DNA of 64,000 bases, from the NCBI RefSeq assembly GCF_022171985.1, contig NZ_JAJVHF010000003.1, positions 1 to 64,000 of the forward strand, read 5' to 3'. The notes beneath the pieces were generated by a model, which was given only the letters and a program-made list of their open reading frames with translations, searched no databases and was not told where the DNA came from. Shown in pieces: positions 1-9,202 of the stretch; within the stretch, counting starts at the first letter, position 1; each line of letters starts with the position of its first letter. The position numbers and the translations under genes are program-made. The DNA comes from Huaxiibacter chinensis (GTDB lineage: Bacteria; Pseudomonadota; Gammaproteobacteria; Enterobacterales; Enterobacteriaceae).

Positions 1-3000
1 CCGCTGATTTGCTTCAGGGCGCTGTTCAGTTCGGCGGTGGTGCCCAGGTTGAGGCTGGTGTAGAGCTCGTTGCTGGTGTAGCCCGCGTCCAGCGCGTGCG
101 CCACGTCGCTGACGGAACCGTCCGTCACCACATCGGTATAGGCATTTTTGGTCATGGTAACGTCAACGTTGCCGTCGGCGTCGGTGGTGCCCTGGGCGTT
201 CCAGACCACGCTGGTGGACCGGATGGCATCGGCGTTGGTGAGGTTGTCACCTTCCACCACGTTATCGAAGGTGACGGTGGTATCGGCAGTGCCTGCGGTA
301 AAGCCGGTGTTGATGCCGACACCGTTCAGGCTGGCGTTGTTCACCGTCAGCTGTCCGGCGCTGCCGTTCGCACTGGTGCCGACGACGTAGCCGGAGAGGG
401 CGTAAGAGCCAGCAGGAGATGATTCGACGTTACCTGCCTGCGCAGACTGGCACTCCCCGCCAATACAGACGGTGCCGTAGTTAACCATGGAACTGCTGCT
501 GTCGGTATAGAACGGCTTGCCGTAGTCGGCGATGATGTTGATGGTGCCCATCGAGTCGTTAACCACCTTGCCGCCGTTCAGCGCCACCATCCCGACCAGT
601 TGGTTTTCGTCGGTTTGTGTCACGTTGGCATCAGCCGTCAGGGTAATGCTGCCCTGGTTGATGGCGGTGCCGCCGTTAAGCGCCATCATGCCGAAACCGG
701 CATTATTAACCGTAATGTTGCCCGTGTTGGTGGCTGTGCCGCCGCCATAACCGCTTTTGGTGGAGCCGGCGACCATACCCGCGCTGGTGATATACAGATC
801 TGAAGGTTGCCAGTAGCGGGTGTCGGTGATATTACCCTCGGCATCCAGCGTGGGTTGAAAGCCATCCAGAGTGATATCGCCCGCGTTGATGGCGGTGCCT
901 TTACTGGCGGAAACGCCGAAAACGCCAGCGCCCTGTAAGGTAATGGTGGCGCCTTCATTGTTAATGACGGTTGCGCCACTTTCGGCCAGCATGGCGTAGT
1001 TAGAATTTCCGTAATATGCAATAGGGAAATCGAACATTCCATAGCTCTTGGCTGGCGTCAATGTAGACGTTATCGTGATACTCCCGCCCGCGCTATTTTC
1101 CATCAGTGAACCAGAACCATTGGCTTCCATAAGGGCGACAGGATAACTCCCTGCCCGACTCTCGGTGGCCGTCACCTTGCCGCTATTGATAACATGAGCC
1201 CCTTTTTCGGCACGGAACAGGGGTGTTGAACCAGTAAGGTTTACCGAGCCTTTGTTTTCAATCGTAGAGCCTTCGCCCGATGCCCTCAGGATGGCAAAGA
1301 TGTGATAGTAGTCAGTTGTTTTGGAGGGAATGTAATTAACATCGACTTCGGAATTTTCGTCCAGAGTCAGTGTGCCACCGTTTTCCACGCTGGCGAGCAT
1401 GGCGGGAGCACCCATATAAGCGTTGATTTCAACGTTCGATTCCCCGCTCAGCGTTACCGTACTGGCGCCGTTAATGTTGATCCCTGTAAGCGTTGAGACA
1501 TCGTAGCTGGGGTAGTGCGCGTAATTGACATCCACGCCGCCCATAATTTCAACGGTATTGCCGTTACCCTGAACGTCCAGGCCATAGGCATCCATGAACT
1601 GACCATCTTCGACGACTTGATCACTCATGGAGACATCCATTTTGCCGTTCAGAACGACATCATTGCCGGTACCGCTTACCGTCACACCGATGAGTTTGTC
1701 GCTGGAGGCAGCCTTACCGTCTTTACCGTACTCTGCTTTCAGGTTGACGTTACCGGAAATCACCGTACTGGTGTTATTGCCCGTCACACTGATACCGGTC
1801 GCCCCACGGGAAACGCCGTCGCTGTCTGTTTCAGCATTAACGTTGATACTACCGTTCAGCGTGACCTGCGAGTTATCGCCGCTAATCAATGCGCCTGTAC
1901 CCAGCAGACTGACATCAATATCCCCTTCGTTGACATAAATATTCTCGCTGCCCGCGATCAGAAAACCGACAGAACCCGCATCGCGAACCGTGACCTTCCC
2001 TTTATTGGTGATCTGGCTGTTTTTGCCATTCGCCAGAACACCATTGGCGCCGTTGGTGACCACCATATTGCCGTTCTGCGTTAAGTTTGTTTTATTGCCA
2101 TTAATAAGCGTCCCGGTAGAGCCCGCTCCGTCAACGGTGGTCGCACCGGTATTCACAATTTGCGCATTATCGCCGTCAATAATTGCGCCTGTTGCGCCAT
2201 CGGCAATATTCATCTCCCCTTCGCTGATAACCATTACGTTATCGCCATTGACAGACAGACCTACCGAGCCAGCGCCGCTGGCGGTAGTGTCGCCGATGTT
2301 GTCAACAACCGCGCCGTCACCGATGACTTTCGCCCCGGTACCGCCATCGGAGACGTTGACCGCACCATGGTTGATGACGTGCGTATCTTTGCCGTAAATA
2401 ACAGAGCCGGTTGAGCCTGCGCCGCTGACGGTGGTCGTACCCGTGTTATCCAGCAGGGTATTGTCGCCGTCGACGACCATGCCTGTGCCGCCGCCGGTGA
2501 TGGTGATATCGCCAGCGATGGCGGTTTTGCTGTTGTTGCCAGAAATCAGCGCGCCGGTTGCGCCATCAATAGTGGAATGGCCGGAAATCGCGTTAGTGGT
2601 GCCGTCGCCGGTGATGACAATGCCCGTTGCGCCATCGCTGACATGGGTATCGCCGCTAAGCGTGTTGGTGGCGTTATCACCGGAAATAATCGCGCCGATC
2701 GCTTTCTTGCCACTGATTTCCAGCCCGCGATCGCTGGTATTGGTGGCGTTGTTTTCGGCGATAACCTGCGTTTTATCACTGGCGAGGATCAGGTAGCCGC
2801 GACTGTCGTATTTCCAGTACCGGCCATTTTCCTGCGTACCTTCGATTACGGCGGCATTATTGTCAGTGACGTTCCAGCCAGTCACATTCAGTATTTTTCC
2901 ATCCGGCGTGGTGATCTGCCACTTGTCGTTTTGCTGTGAATAGCTAAGCGTGGCGGCGCCGGGATGCGTGCCGTCGGCCAGTTTAATGTCATCGAAATTG

Positions 3001-3434
3001 AGGGTGTCCTTACCCCTGTCCAGCGTCAGGCCGTTACTGTAGGTGGTGACACGGGTGTCAGGTTCCGGCGGTGACGGTGGCGCAGGCGGTGACGGTGGCT
3101 CAGGCGGTGAGGGTGGCTCAGGGGGTGAGGGCGGCGTAGGCGGAACAGGCGCCACGTCGGATGACGACGAGTCCGAATCGTGATCGTTATAAGCAATGAT
3201 GCCCACGCTGCTGGCAATGGCTGCCACGCTTGCGCCCAGCCAGAGCAACACGTCATCGTTATTCTCCTCTTTCTGGCACTTCAGGCTAAGCTTTTTTTGC
3301 TCGTCCTGGCTCAGGGAAGCGATATTGTCCGGGCATGCTGACGCGGCATTTAACTCGCTCTCCTCGGCGTAGGCAGAGAGCGCGCTGGATTGCAACGCGA
3401 GAGCAATACATAAGGAAAGTATGCTTTTTTTCAT
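1..3434 (-). CDS. bigA: BigA-like autotransporter adhesin, N-terminal part (3' end outside window)
   Basis: The minus-strand frame opens at ATG 3434-3432 and runs off the left edge (about 1144 codons visible); the sections I translated contain no stop. Residues 1-24 form a signal peptide (MKKSILSLCIALALQ...AYA). A second hydrophobic stretch (DVLLWLGASVAAIASSVGI) and an Asp/Ser-rich segment follow, then a proline-rich linker and a long passenger of roughly 20-residue beta-helix-like repeats with recurring GD.T.I.N.G and GAGSTG patterns. The last visible residues, AELNSALKQISG, are typical just before an autotransporter barrel. The N-terminal arrangement (signal, internal hydrophobic segment, acidic tract, Pro linker) resembles Salmonella BigA, a surface-exposed putative adhesin. 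The barrel itself is not visible, so secretion is inferred. The gene stands alone, downstream of an AT-rich leader. Confidence 0.75.
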   Translation of the reverse strand, partial: MKKSILSLCIALALQSSALSAYAEESELNAASACPDNIASLSQDEQKKLSLKCQKEENNDDVLLWLGASVAAIASSVGIIAYNDHDSDSSSSDVAPVPPTPPSPPEPPSPPEPPSPPAPPSPPEPDTRVTTYSNGLTLDRGKDTLNFDDIKLADGTHPGAATLSYSQQNDKWQITTPDGKILNVTGWNVTDNNAAVIEGTQENGRYWKYDSRGYLILASDKTQVIAENNATNTSDRGLEISGKKAIGAIISGDNATNTLSGDTHVSDGATGIVITGDGTTNAISGHSTIDGATGALISGNNSKTAIAGDITITGGGTGMVVDGDNTLLDNTGTTTVSGAGSTGSVIYGKDTHVINHGAVNVSDGGTGAKVIGDGAVVDNIGDTTASGAGSVGLSVNGDNVMVISEGEMNIADGATGAIIDGDNAQIVNTGATTVDGAGSTGTLINGNKTNLTQNGNMVVTNGANGVLANGKNSQITNKGKVTVRDAGSVGFLIAGSENIYVNEGDIDVSLLGTGALISGDNSQVTLNGSINVNAETDSDGVSRGATGISVTGNNTSTVISGNVNLKAEYGKDGKAASSDKLIGVTVSGTGNDVVLNGKMDVSMSDQVVEDGQFMDAYGLDVQGNGNTVEIMGGVDVNYAHYPSYDVSTLTGININGASTVTLSGESNVEINAYMGAPAMLASVENGGTLTLDENSEVDVNYIPSKTTDYYHIFAILRASGEGSTIENKGSVNLTGSTPLFRAEKGAHVINSGKVTATESRAGSYPVALMEANGSGSLMENSAGGSITITSTLTPAKSYGMFDFPIAYYGNSNYAMLAESGATVINNEGATITLQGAGVFGVSASKGTAINAGDITLDGFQPTLDAEGNITDTRYWQPSDLYITSAGMVAGSTKSGYGGGTATNTGNITVNNAGFGMMALNGGTAINQGSITLTADANVTQTDENQLVGMVALNGGKVVNDSMGTINIIADYGKPFYTDSSSSMVNYGTVCIGGECQSAQAGNVESSPAGSYALSGYVVGTSANGSAGQLTVNNASLNGVGINTGFTAGTADTTVTFDNVVEGDNLTNADAIRSTSVVWNAQGTTDADGNVDVTMTKNAYTDVVTDGSVSDVAHALDAGYTSNELYTSLNLGTTAELNSALKQIS
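3067..3138 (-). repeat. Four tandem 18-bp repeats in the bigA-like proline linker
   Basis: Four near-identical 18-bp units (3067-3084, 3085-3102, 3103-3120, 3121-3138) each encode a PPSPPE/A-like hexapeptide. The period is a multiple of three, so gain or loss of a unit changes linker length without a frameshift. Confidence 0.8.
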
Positions 3435-3846
3435 TGTATGACATCCTTGTTATGGTGCGGATTAATGCTTTGTGCGAAATGAAGAACTTCGGGTCATTCT
3501 GATATTAAATAGTATATTTCTGAAAGGACGGGCAGGATAGAGGGTGAAAATGACGGAATATCTATCAATGCTTATCATCCATCATTAATAATTATTTATT
3601 TTTCAGAATAAACAGGGGTTTAGCCGGTTTATGTAATTCGTTATTTGTATATATTAAGTTTTACTTTTGGCAGATTTAAGAATAAATAAATTATAATGCA
3701 TTAGCAGTGTATTTAATTGGTTAGCAACCGACATAAATATTCGGCTTGTGAATTATTATTGAAAAGGGGGAATATAACGGTTGACGTAAAGCGTTGACTG
3801 ACTTCGTTTACTGCATCATTGACCGCACGGCAAACGCCAGGTAGCA
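3435..3846. other. AT-rich intergenic leader of the bigA-like gene
   Basis: About 410 bp without a credible gene. It is much more AT-rich than its surroundings, especially 3560-3720. It must contain the bigA-like promoter, but I cannot single out a convincing -35/-10 pair. The base composition would suit H-NS silencing, which is inference. Confidence 0.5.
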
Positions 3847-3880
3847 AAAAGCCCGCTTAAGTTTCCTTAAGCGGGCTTTT
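3847..3880 (-). terminator. Rho-independent terminator of tRNA-Asn copy 1
   Basis: Stem AAGCCCGCTTAAG / CTTAAGCGGGCTT with a short loop, flanked by A and T runs, directly downstream of the tRNA on the minus strand. The same hairpin follows tRNA copy 2. Confidence 0.85.
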
Positions 3881-3887
3881 CTGAATG

Positions 3888-3963
3888 TGGCTCCTCTGAC
3901 TGGACTCGAACCAGTGACATACGGATTAACAGTCCGCCGTTCTACCGACTGAACTACAGAGGA
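3888..3963 (-). tRNA. asnT: tRNA-Asn (anticodon GUU), copy 1
   Basis: This 76-nt gene encodes CCA at its 3' end and reads TCCTCTGTAGTTCAGTCGG at its 5' end on the minus strand. It has a GTT anticodon in the CTGTTAATC loop, a TTCGAGTC T-loop and a paired 7-bp acceptor stem. It is identical to the three other copies in the window. The symbol is nominal, because the E. coli copies (asnT/U/V/W) cannot be told apart by sequence. Confidence 0.97.
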
Positions 3964-3979
3964 ATCGGTTTGGAGGCCT

Positions 3980-4007
3980 ATCTTAGCGAGCTAAAAAGTT
4001 TTGTCAA
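3980..4007 (-). promoter_or_regulatory. Sigma-70 promoter of tRNA-Asn copy 1
   Basis: On the minus strand TTGACA (4007-4002) is followed after 16 bp by TAAGAT (3985-3980), 17 bp upstream of the tRNA 5' end. Confidence 0.6.
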
Positions 4008-4119
4008 ACCCGATCTTAGTAGGTTGGGTTCAATTGCTGAATCTGTACGCAGTTTGTTGTCTTTCCACACATCTTTTTATGGAAAATACTTTGCAGGATG
4101 AGGGTTTCTCACTCATCAT

Positions 4120-5631
4120 TTGAAATGGAGTTTCAACTTTCTCTCTTTAAGGTCCATTTTGAACGTCACTGCCGCTTTACGCCAGGCCGTCATGCGAACG
4201 CCCTGGTATGCCAAACGAAAAAGTTACCGTGTTCTGTTCTGGCGTGAAATCACCCCGCTTGCTGTGCCTATCTTTCTGGAAAACACCTGCGTCCTGCTGA
4301 TGGGGGTGTTGAGCACGTTCCTGGTCAGCTGGCTGGGTAAAGAAGCGATGGCCGGCGTGGGGCTGGCCGATAGCTTCAACATGGTGGTGATCTCTTTCTT
4401 TGCCGCCATTGATCTGGGGACCACGGTGGTGGTTGCCTTTAGCCTGGGCAAGCTCGACCCTAAACGTGCCCGCGAGGCCGCCCGTCAGTCGCTGATGATC
4501 ATGACCATCTTCTCGATCGTTCTGGCGGCAGTGATCCACTATTTCGGCAAAGAGATTATCGATATTGTCGCCGGGGACGCGAACAACGAAGTCAAAGGCC
4601 TGGCGCTAACCTACCTGGAGATGACCGTCCTGAGCTATCCGGCGGCGGCGATAGCCCTGATCGGCAGCGGAGCGTTGCGTGGTGCCGGGAACACTAAAAT
4701 TCCGCTGCTCATCAACGGCGGGATGAACATCCTCAATATCATCATCAGCAGTATTCTGATTTACGGCATTTTCTCCTGGGACGGTCTGGGCTTTATCGGC
4801 GCCGGACTGGGGCTGACGATCTCCCGTTACATTGGTGCCATCGCGATTATTGTGGTGCTGATGGTGGGCTTCAATCCTGCGCTGCGTATCTCGCTCAAAA
4901 GTTACTTCCGCCCGTTTAATTTCGCCATTATCTGGGAAGTGATGGGCATTGGCATTCCGGCCAGCATCGAATCGGTGCTGTTTAACAGCGGCAAGCTGCT
5001 GACCCAAATGTTTGTGGCAGGCATGGGGACCGACGTGATTGCCGGTAACTTTATTGCCTTTTCCATCGCCTCACTGATTAACCTGCCGGGCAACGCCCTG
5101 GGGTCGGCGTCAACGATCATTACCGGCAAGCGGTTGGGGAAAGGGCAGATTTATCAGGCCGAGCGGCAGCTGCGTCACGTATTTTGGCTCTCGACGATTG
5201 GCCTGACGCTGATCGCCTGGGGATCGGCTCCCTTTGCCGGACTGTTGGCCTCGTTTTATACCCATGAAGATGACGTTAAAGAGGTGGTGAAAATCCTGAT
5301 CTGGCTGAATGCCGCCTTTATGCCAATCTGGGCCGCGTCCTGGGTACTGCCTGCGGGCCTGAAAGGCGCAAGGGACGCCCGCTTTGCGATGTGGGTTTCC
5401 ATGCTGGGAATGTGGGGCTGTCGTGTTGTCGCGGGCTATACGCTGGGGATTATGCTGGGCATGGGTGTGGTCGGCGTCTGGCTGGGGATGTTCCTCGACT
5501 GGGCCGTGCGCGGCGCGCTGTTCTACTGGCGCATGGTCAGCGGGCGCTGGCTGTGGAAATACCCGCGAGAAAAGAATAAATCGGAGAAAATCGCCGGAGC
5601 CAGCCTGACAAATGCACAAAGTGGAGAATAA
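4120..5631 (+). CDS. yeeO: YeeO, MATE-family exporter (FMN/FAD efflux)
   Basis: The 503-residue inner-membrane protein has two MatE repeats and about 12 hydrophobic segments. It closely matches E. coli YeeO, for example in REITPLAVPIFLENTCVLLMG (residues about 43-63), GSGALRGAGNTKIPLLING, and the C-terminal WRMVSGRWLWKYPR. E. coli YeeO exports flavins and can export peptides. The start is TTG at 4120: homology reaches almost this far and an in-frame stop at 4099 rules out an upstream ATG, although an internal ATG at 4192 is possible. The annotated E. coli protein has a longer N-terminus. The gene lies between two tRNA-Asn genes in opposite orientation, as in E. coli. Confidence 0.93.
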   Translation: MKWSFNFLSLRSILNVTAALRQAVMRTPWYAKRKSYRVLFWREITPLAVPIFLENTCVLLMGVLSTFLVSWLGKEAMAGVGLADSFNMVVISFFAAIDLGTTVVVAFSLGKLDPKRAREAARQSLMIMTIFSIVLAAVIHYFGKEIIDIVAGDANNEVKGLALTYLEMTVLSYPAAAIALIGSGALRGAGNTKIPLLINGGMNILNIIISSILIYGIFSWDGLGFIGAGLGLTISRYIGAIAIIVVLMVGFNPALRISLKSYFRPFNFAIIWEVMGIGIPASIESVLFNSGKLLTQMFVAGMGTDVIAGNFIAFSIASLINLPGNALGSASTIITGKRLGKGQIYQAERQLRHVFWLSTIGLTLIAWGSAPFAGLLASFYTHEDDVKEVVKILIWLNAAFMPIWAASWVLPAGLKGARDARFAMWVSMLGMWGCRVVAGYTLGIMLGMGVVGVWLGMFLDWAVRGALFYWRMVSGRWLWKYPREKNKSEKIAGASLTNAQSGE

Positions 5632-5664
5632 ATCGGCAAACGATTCATTTTACGCATTCAGCCT

Positions 5665-5693
5665 TTGACATCGGAAGGGGCCATCGATAATAT
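5665..5693 (+). promoter_or_regulatory. Sigma-70 promoter of tRNA-Asn copy 2
   Basis: TTGACA (5665-5670), a 17-bp spacer and TAATAT (5688-5693) are followed by a GC-rich discriminator (GCGCCCC), typical of stringently controlled stable-RNA promoters. A very similar promoter precedes copy 3. Confidence 0.85.
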
Positions 5694-5711
5694 GCGCCCC
5701 GTTCACACGAT

Positions 5712-5787
5712 TCCTCTGTAGTTCAGTCGGTAGAACGGCGGACTGTTAATCCGTATGTCACTGGTTCGAGTCCAGTCAGAGGAGCCA
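5712..5787 (+). tRNA. asnU: tRNA-Asn (anticodon GUU), copy 2
   Basis: Identical in sequence to copies 1, 3 and 4 but on the plus strand. Together with copy 1 and the shared terminator it makes an inverted repeat of roughly 120 bp around yeeO. CCA is encoded at 5785-5787. Confidence 0.97.
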
Positions 5788-5793
5788 TATTCA

Positions 5794-5828
5794 GAAAAGC
5801 CCGCTTAAGGAAACTTAAGCGGGCTTTT
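5794..5828 (+). terminator. Rho-independent terminator of tRNA-Asn copy 2
   Basis: GCCCGCTTAAG / CTTAAGCGGGC stem followed by TTTTT, just after the tRNA. It is the same hairpin as at 3847-3880. Confidence 0.88.
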
Positions 5829-5879
5829 TGCTGTCTGCGCGTCACGAAACATGCCGGGCACGTGGCCCGGCGGTTAAGG

Positions 5880-7655
5880 TCAGGCGGCCTGCACGCGAAT
5901 CGGTGCCGTTGCGGCGAAAAGCCACGGGCGCGCATCGCTGTCCACCAGCGGGGAGAGGGCCTCCCGGACCTGCTGATGATAATCGTCCAGCCACTGTTTA
6001 TCCTGCTCGCTGAGCAGATGCATTTCGACCTGACTGAGATCGACAGGAATCAGCGTCAGGGAGGCAAAGCGGCAAAAGCCGGGCTGGCTTTCGACGATCT
6101 CAACCTGATTTTCTATACGGATCCCGTGGCTGTCGGCCTGATAATAGCCAGGTTCGATGGTCATGATATTCCCTGCCACCAGCGGCCATGGGTTGAACTT
6201 TTTCGCCAGACGGTGCGGGTTCTCATGGATCAACAGCTGATGTCCCACGCCATGTCCGGTGCCGTGATCGTAATCCAGACCCATCTCCCAAAGCGCCCGG
6301 CGTGCAAAGGCGTCCAGCTGATGCCCCTGGCTGCCTGACGGGAACTGCAGGGTAATGAGCGATAAAAAGCCCTTCAGTACCGCCGTGTAGTGCAGGCGCT
6401 GCTGGGCGTCACGGCGGCCATACGACTGGGTGCGCGTGGCGTCTGTGGTGCCATTGTGGTACTGCCCTCCAGAGTCATTCAGATAAAAATCACCGCTGGT
6501 GATCGCTTTATTGGTCGCCACGCTGGCGTGGTAATGGCACATTGCGGCATTACTTGCCGAAGCGGAGATAGTGGCAAAACTCTGCTCAATAAAGCCAGGC
6601 TGTTGCTCGCGAAACGCCAGCTGTTTTTCCTGCGCTTCCAGTTCGGTGAGGGGCTGGCCCGCCGCTTCACGCTGCGGAACTTCCTGCGCCAGCCACGCCA
6701 GGAAGTTAACCCAGGCAGCGCCATCGTAATGATGGGCTTCGCGATAGCCCGCCAGCTCAACCGGATTTTTATGCGCCTTTAAAAGCGTAATGGGATCGGT
6801 CTGCCAGAGAATGTTCCCATGAGGTTCAATCGCAAAGCGCAGCGCGACAGGCGCGGAGTCCGCGTCCAGCCAGACGCGCTTGCCCTCCGACACCTGCTGA
6901 ATGCGCTTAATAAAATCGTCCTGGGGTGAAATAACCAAACCGCTGACGGCGGAAGGGGGCAGTTCGATAAGTTTATCGCCGTCTACAAACCACTCCACGC
7001 CGCCGTCACGCGCAAGCAAGGCGAAGGAGAGGGGAACGGGACTTGTGGGGATATCTGCGCCACGCACGTTCAGCAGCCAGGCGATATTATCCGGCAGGGT
7101 AATCGCCAGATAGTCCGCCTCCTGGTCTGCCAGACGGGTCGCAATACGCTGGCGCTTTTCCTCACTGCTTTCACCGCTCACGGACACCGGCATTTCACGA
7201 ATCAACCCTGCGGGCGGGGCAGGGCGATCCGTCCAGAGCGTATCAAAAGGCGAGGCTGCCAAAGGCGCCAGCTCGCACGGCGTTTGCGTCAGGGCGGTAT
7301 AGTCGCTGTTCGTCATCAGCAAGGATTCAAAGGCGATGCGCGTTCCCGCAGGGACGTTTTCCTGTAACCAGTCGGCCAGCGGTTCGTTATGCAGATGATG
7401 GATCTCAAACGCCTCCATATCCACCTGAACCCGCGCCTGCACCTGATAACGCCCGTCAACAAACAACAATGCGCGATCTTTTAAAATCAGCGCCAGCCCC
7501 GCAGAGCCGTCAAAACCCGTCAGCCAGGCCAGTTTCTCATCGAAGGGGGCGCAATATTCGCTCTGCCAGGCGTCGGCACGCGGCACGATCATCCCGTCGA
7601 GCTGGTTAATCTCCAGCCACGAACGCAGGCGGCTAAGCGGTGATGTGGTGTGCAT
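5880..7655 (-). CDS. M24B-family X-Pro aminopeptidase (aminopeptidase P type)
   Basis: The 591-residue cytosolic metallopeptidase is predicted to remove the N-terminal residue before proline. Its architecture is two creatinase-like N-terminal domains (about 5-145 and 165-305), the M24 pita-bread catalytic domain (about 308-525) and a C-terminal extension (530-590), as in the long eukaryotic-type aminopeptidases P rather than E. coli PepP. All five metal ligands are present: D394, D405, H468 (in GTGHGVGH), E501 (TIEPGYY) and E515. The start ATG at 7655 is preceded by a GGAAG ribosome site. It lies 18 bp downstream of amn on the same strand, so the two may be co-transcribed; no functional link is evident. 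Confidence 0.88.
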   Translation of the reverse strand: MHTTSPLSRLRSWLEINQLDGMIVPRADAWQSEYCAPFDEKLAWLTGFDGSAGLALILKDRALLFVDGRYQVQARVQVDMEAFEIHHLHNEPLADWLQENVPAGTRIAFESLLMTNSDYTALTQTPCELAPLAASPFDTLWTDRPAPPAGLIREMPVSVSGESSEEKRQRIATRLADQEADYLAITLPDNIAWLLNVRGADIPTSPVPLSFALLARDGGVEWFVDGDKLIELPPSAVSGLVISPQDDFIKRIQQVSEGKRVWLDADSAPVALRFAIEPHGNILWQTDPITLLKAHKNPVELAGYREAHHYDGAAWVNFLAWLAQEVPQREAAGQPLTELEAQEKQLAFREQQPGFIEQSFATISASASNAAMCHYHASVATNKAITSGDFYLNDSGGQYHNGTTDATRTQSYGRRDAQQRLHYTAVLKGFLSLITLQFPSGSQGHQLDAFARRALWEMGLDYDHGTGHGVGHQLLIHENPHRLAKKFNPWPLVAGNIMTIEPGYYQADSHGIRIENQVEIVESQPGFCRFASLTLIPVDLSQVEMHLLSEQDKQWLDDYHQQVREALSPLVDSDARPWLFAATAPIRVQAA

Positions 7656-7673
7656 GTTTCTTCCTTATTGTTA

Positions 7674-9128
7674 TTAACGGAACGGCGGCTCGTTGAACGT
7701 CCGCAGCTTGCGTGAATGCAGTTTGTCACCCTCCGCACGCAGTAAATCGATGGCGCGGATACCAATTTGCAGGTGCTCGGAAATTGCCCCCTCGTAGAAA
7801 CGATTTGCCTGCCCGGGGAGCTTAATTTCGCCGTGAAGCGGCTTATCGGACACGCACAGCAGCGTGCCGTAAGGGACGCGGAAGCGATAGCCCTGGGCGG
7901 CAATGGTGGCACTTTCCATATCAATGGCCACGGCGCGGCTGAGGTTAAACCGCAGCGCGGAGGCCGAATAACGCAGCTCCCAGTTGCGGTCGTCGGTAGT
8001 GACGACGGTGCCGGTACGCAGACGCTGTTTGACCTCTTCACCCGGCATGCCGCTCACCGTTTTGGTGGCGTCGTACAGGGCGCGTTGCACCTCAGCAATA
8101 CTTGGAATAGGGATGTCCGGCGGCAGCACCGCGTCCAGCACATGGTCATCACGCAGGTAGGCATGCGCCAGGACATAGTCGCCAATCACCTGGCTTTCAC
8201 GCAGGCCACCGCAGTGGCCAATCATCAGCCAGACGTCCGGGCGCAATACCGCCAGATGATCGCAGATGGTTTTGGCATTCGACGGACCCACGCCGATATT
8301 GATAAGCGTAATCCCCTGACCCTCCGCCGTAATCAGGTGCCAGGCGGGCATCTGATGCTTTTTCCACGCCAGATCGGAAATCGCCTGCTCGGGAGCTTCG
8401 GTTTCTGCGGTGATCCAGATCCCTCCCGCACAGGACAGCGCGACATAGGGGCTATCAGGGTCGAGGATTTGACTGCACCCCCAGCGGACAAATTCGTCAA
8501 CATAGCGGGTATAGTTGGTGAACAAAACAAAAGGCTGGAAATGTTCGACCGGCGTGCCGGTGTAGTGGCGCAGACGGGCCAGCGAGAAATCCACGCGACG
8601 GGCGTCAAAGTGCGAAAGAGGCGAAAATTCCGCAGGATGGTAAATCCCATCGGCGGTCTCATCGCCAATCTGTGACAGCTCGGTGGTCGGGAAATGGCGC
8701 GTCAGCCCCGCGCTCATCGAGCGGTCCAGCGTTAAGGCCGACCCATCGATTACGTAGGGATAGGGAATTTCATGCATCGAAGGTTCAACGGAGATATGCG
8801 CGCCGTAATCCTGATACAGGAGCGTGAGCTGCTCTTCGAGATAGGCGCGAAACAGCGCTGGACGTGTGACGGTGGTCGAATAGCAGCCCGCGTGGGTAAA
8901 TCGCGCATAGGCACGCGTTTTAGGATTGGTGGTTGAACTCCCATCCCAGGTCACGGACAGTGACGGATAAACAAAAAGGCCGCTATTTCTGGCCTTTTGA
9001 TCAGGAAGCGTCCCGTTTTCAATGTATTCACTGATGGCACTGCGCAGGGCGTTGACGGACTGTTCGTACAACGCTTCCAGCGTTTCCAGTGCCTGAGCCG
9101 GGGTCAGGCTGTTGCCCTTATTATTCAT
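7674..9128 (-). CDS. amn: AMP nucleosidase
   Basis: The 484-residue protein equals E. coli Amn in length and matches it throughout (start MNNKGNSLTPAQALETLEALY; C-terminal HSRKLRTFNEPPFR). Amn hydrolyses AMP to adenine and ribose 5-phosphate and controls adenylate pools. The N-terminal AMP nucleosidase domain (about 1-170) precedes a purine-phosphorylase-like catalytic domain with VGPSNAKTICDHLAVLRP and IDMESATIAAQGYRFRVPYG. An AGGAGACAG ribosome site precedes the ATG at 9128. The neighbours, shiA upstream and the aminopeptidase downstream, keep the E. coli shiA-amn arrangement. In E. coli amn belongs to the Pho regulon; I did not find a clear Pho box here. Confidence 0.97.
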   Translation of the reverse strand: MNNKGNSLTPAQALETLEALYEQSVNALRSAISEYIENGTLPDQKARNSGLFVYPSLSVTWDGSSTTNPKTRAYARFTHAGCYSTTVTRPALFRAYLEEQLTLLYQDYGAHISVEPSMHEIPYPYVIDGSALTLDRSMSAGLTRHFPTTELSQIGDETADGIYHPAEFSPLSHFDARRVDFSLARLRHYTGTPVEHFQPFVLFTNYTRYVDEFVRWGCSQILDPDSPYVALSCAGGIWITAETEAPEQAISDLAWKKHQMPAWHLITAEGQGITLINIGVGPSNAKTICDHLAVLRPDVWLMIGHCGGLRESQVIGDYVLAHAYLRDDHVLDAVLPPDIPIPSIAEVQRALYDATKTVSGMPGEEVKQRLRTGTVVTTDDRNWELRYSASALRFNLSRAVAIDMESATIAAQGYRFRVPYGTLLCVSDKPLHGEIKLPGQANRFYEGAISEHLQIGIRAIDLLRAEGDKLHSRKLRTFNEPPFR

Positions 9129-9202
9129 CTCTGTCTCCTTGTTCCACAGGTGTGCGGCTTACCCGATAGTATGTCACACGATTGTGAAACAAAAGTCAGA
9201 GA

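Noticed and set aside
1515..2084. 189-codon plus-strand ORF and several shorter ones antisense to the bigA-like gene
   Set aside because: They are shadow frames of the repetitive passenger-coding sequence on the other strand, with no ribosome site or protein-family character.
9129..9202. Possible Pho box upstream of amn
   Set aside because: amn is Pho-regulated in E. coli, but the ATGTCAC-like repeats here match the consensus poorly and in the wrong orientation.
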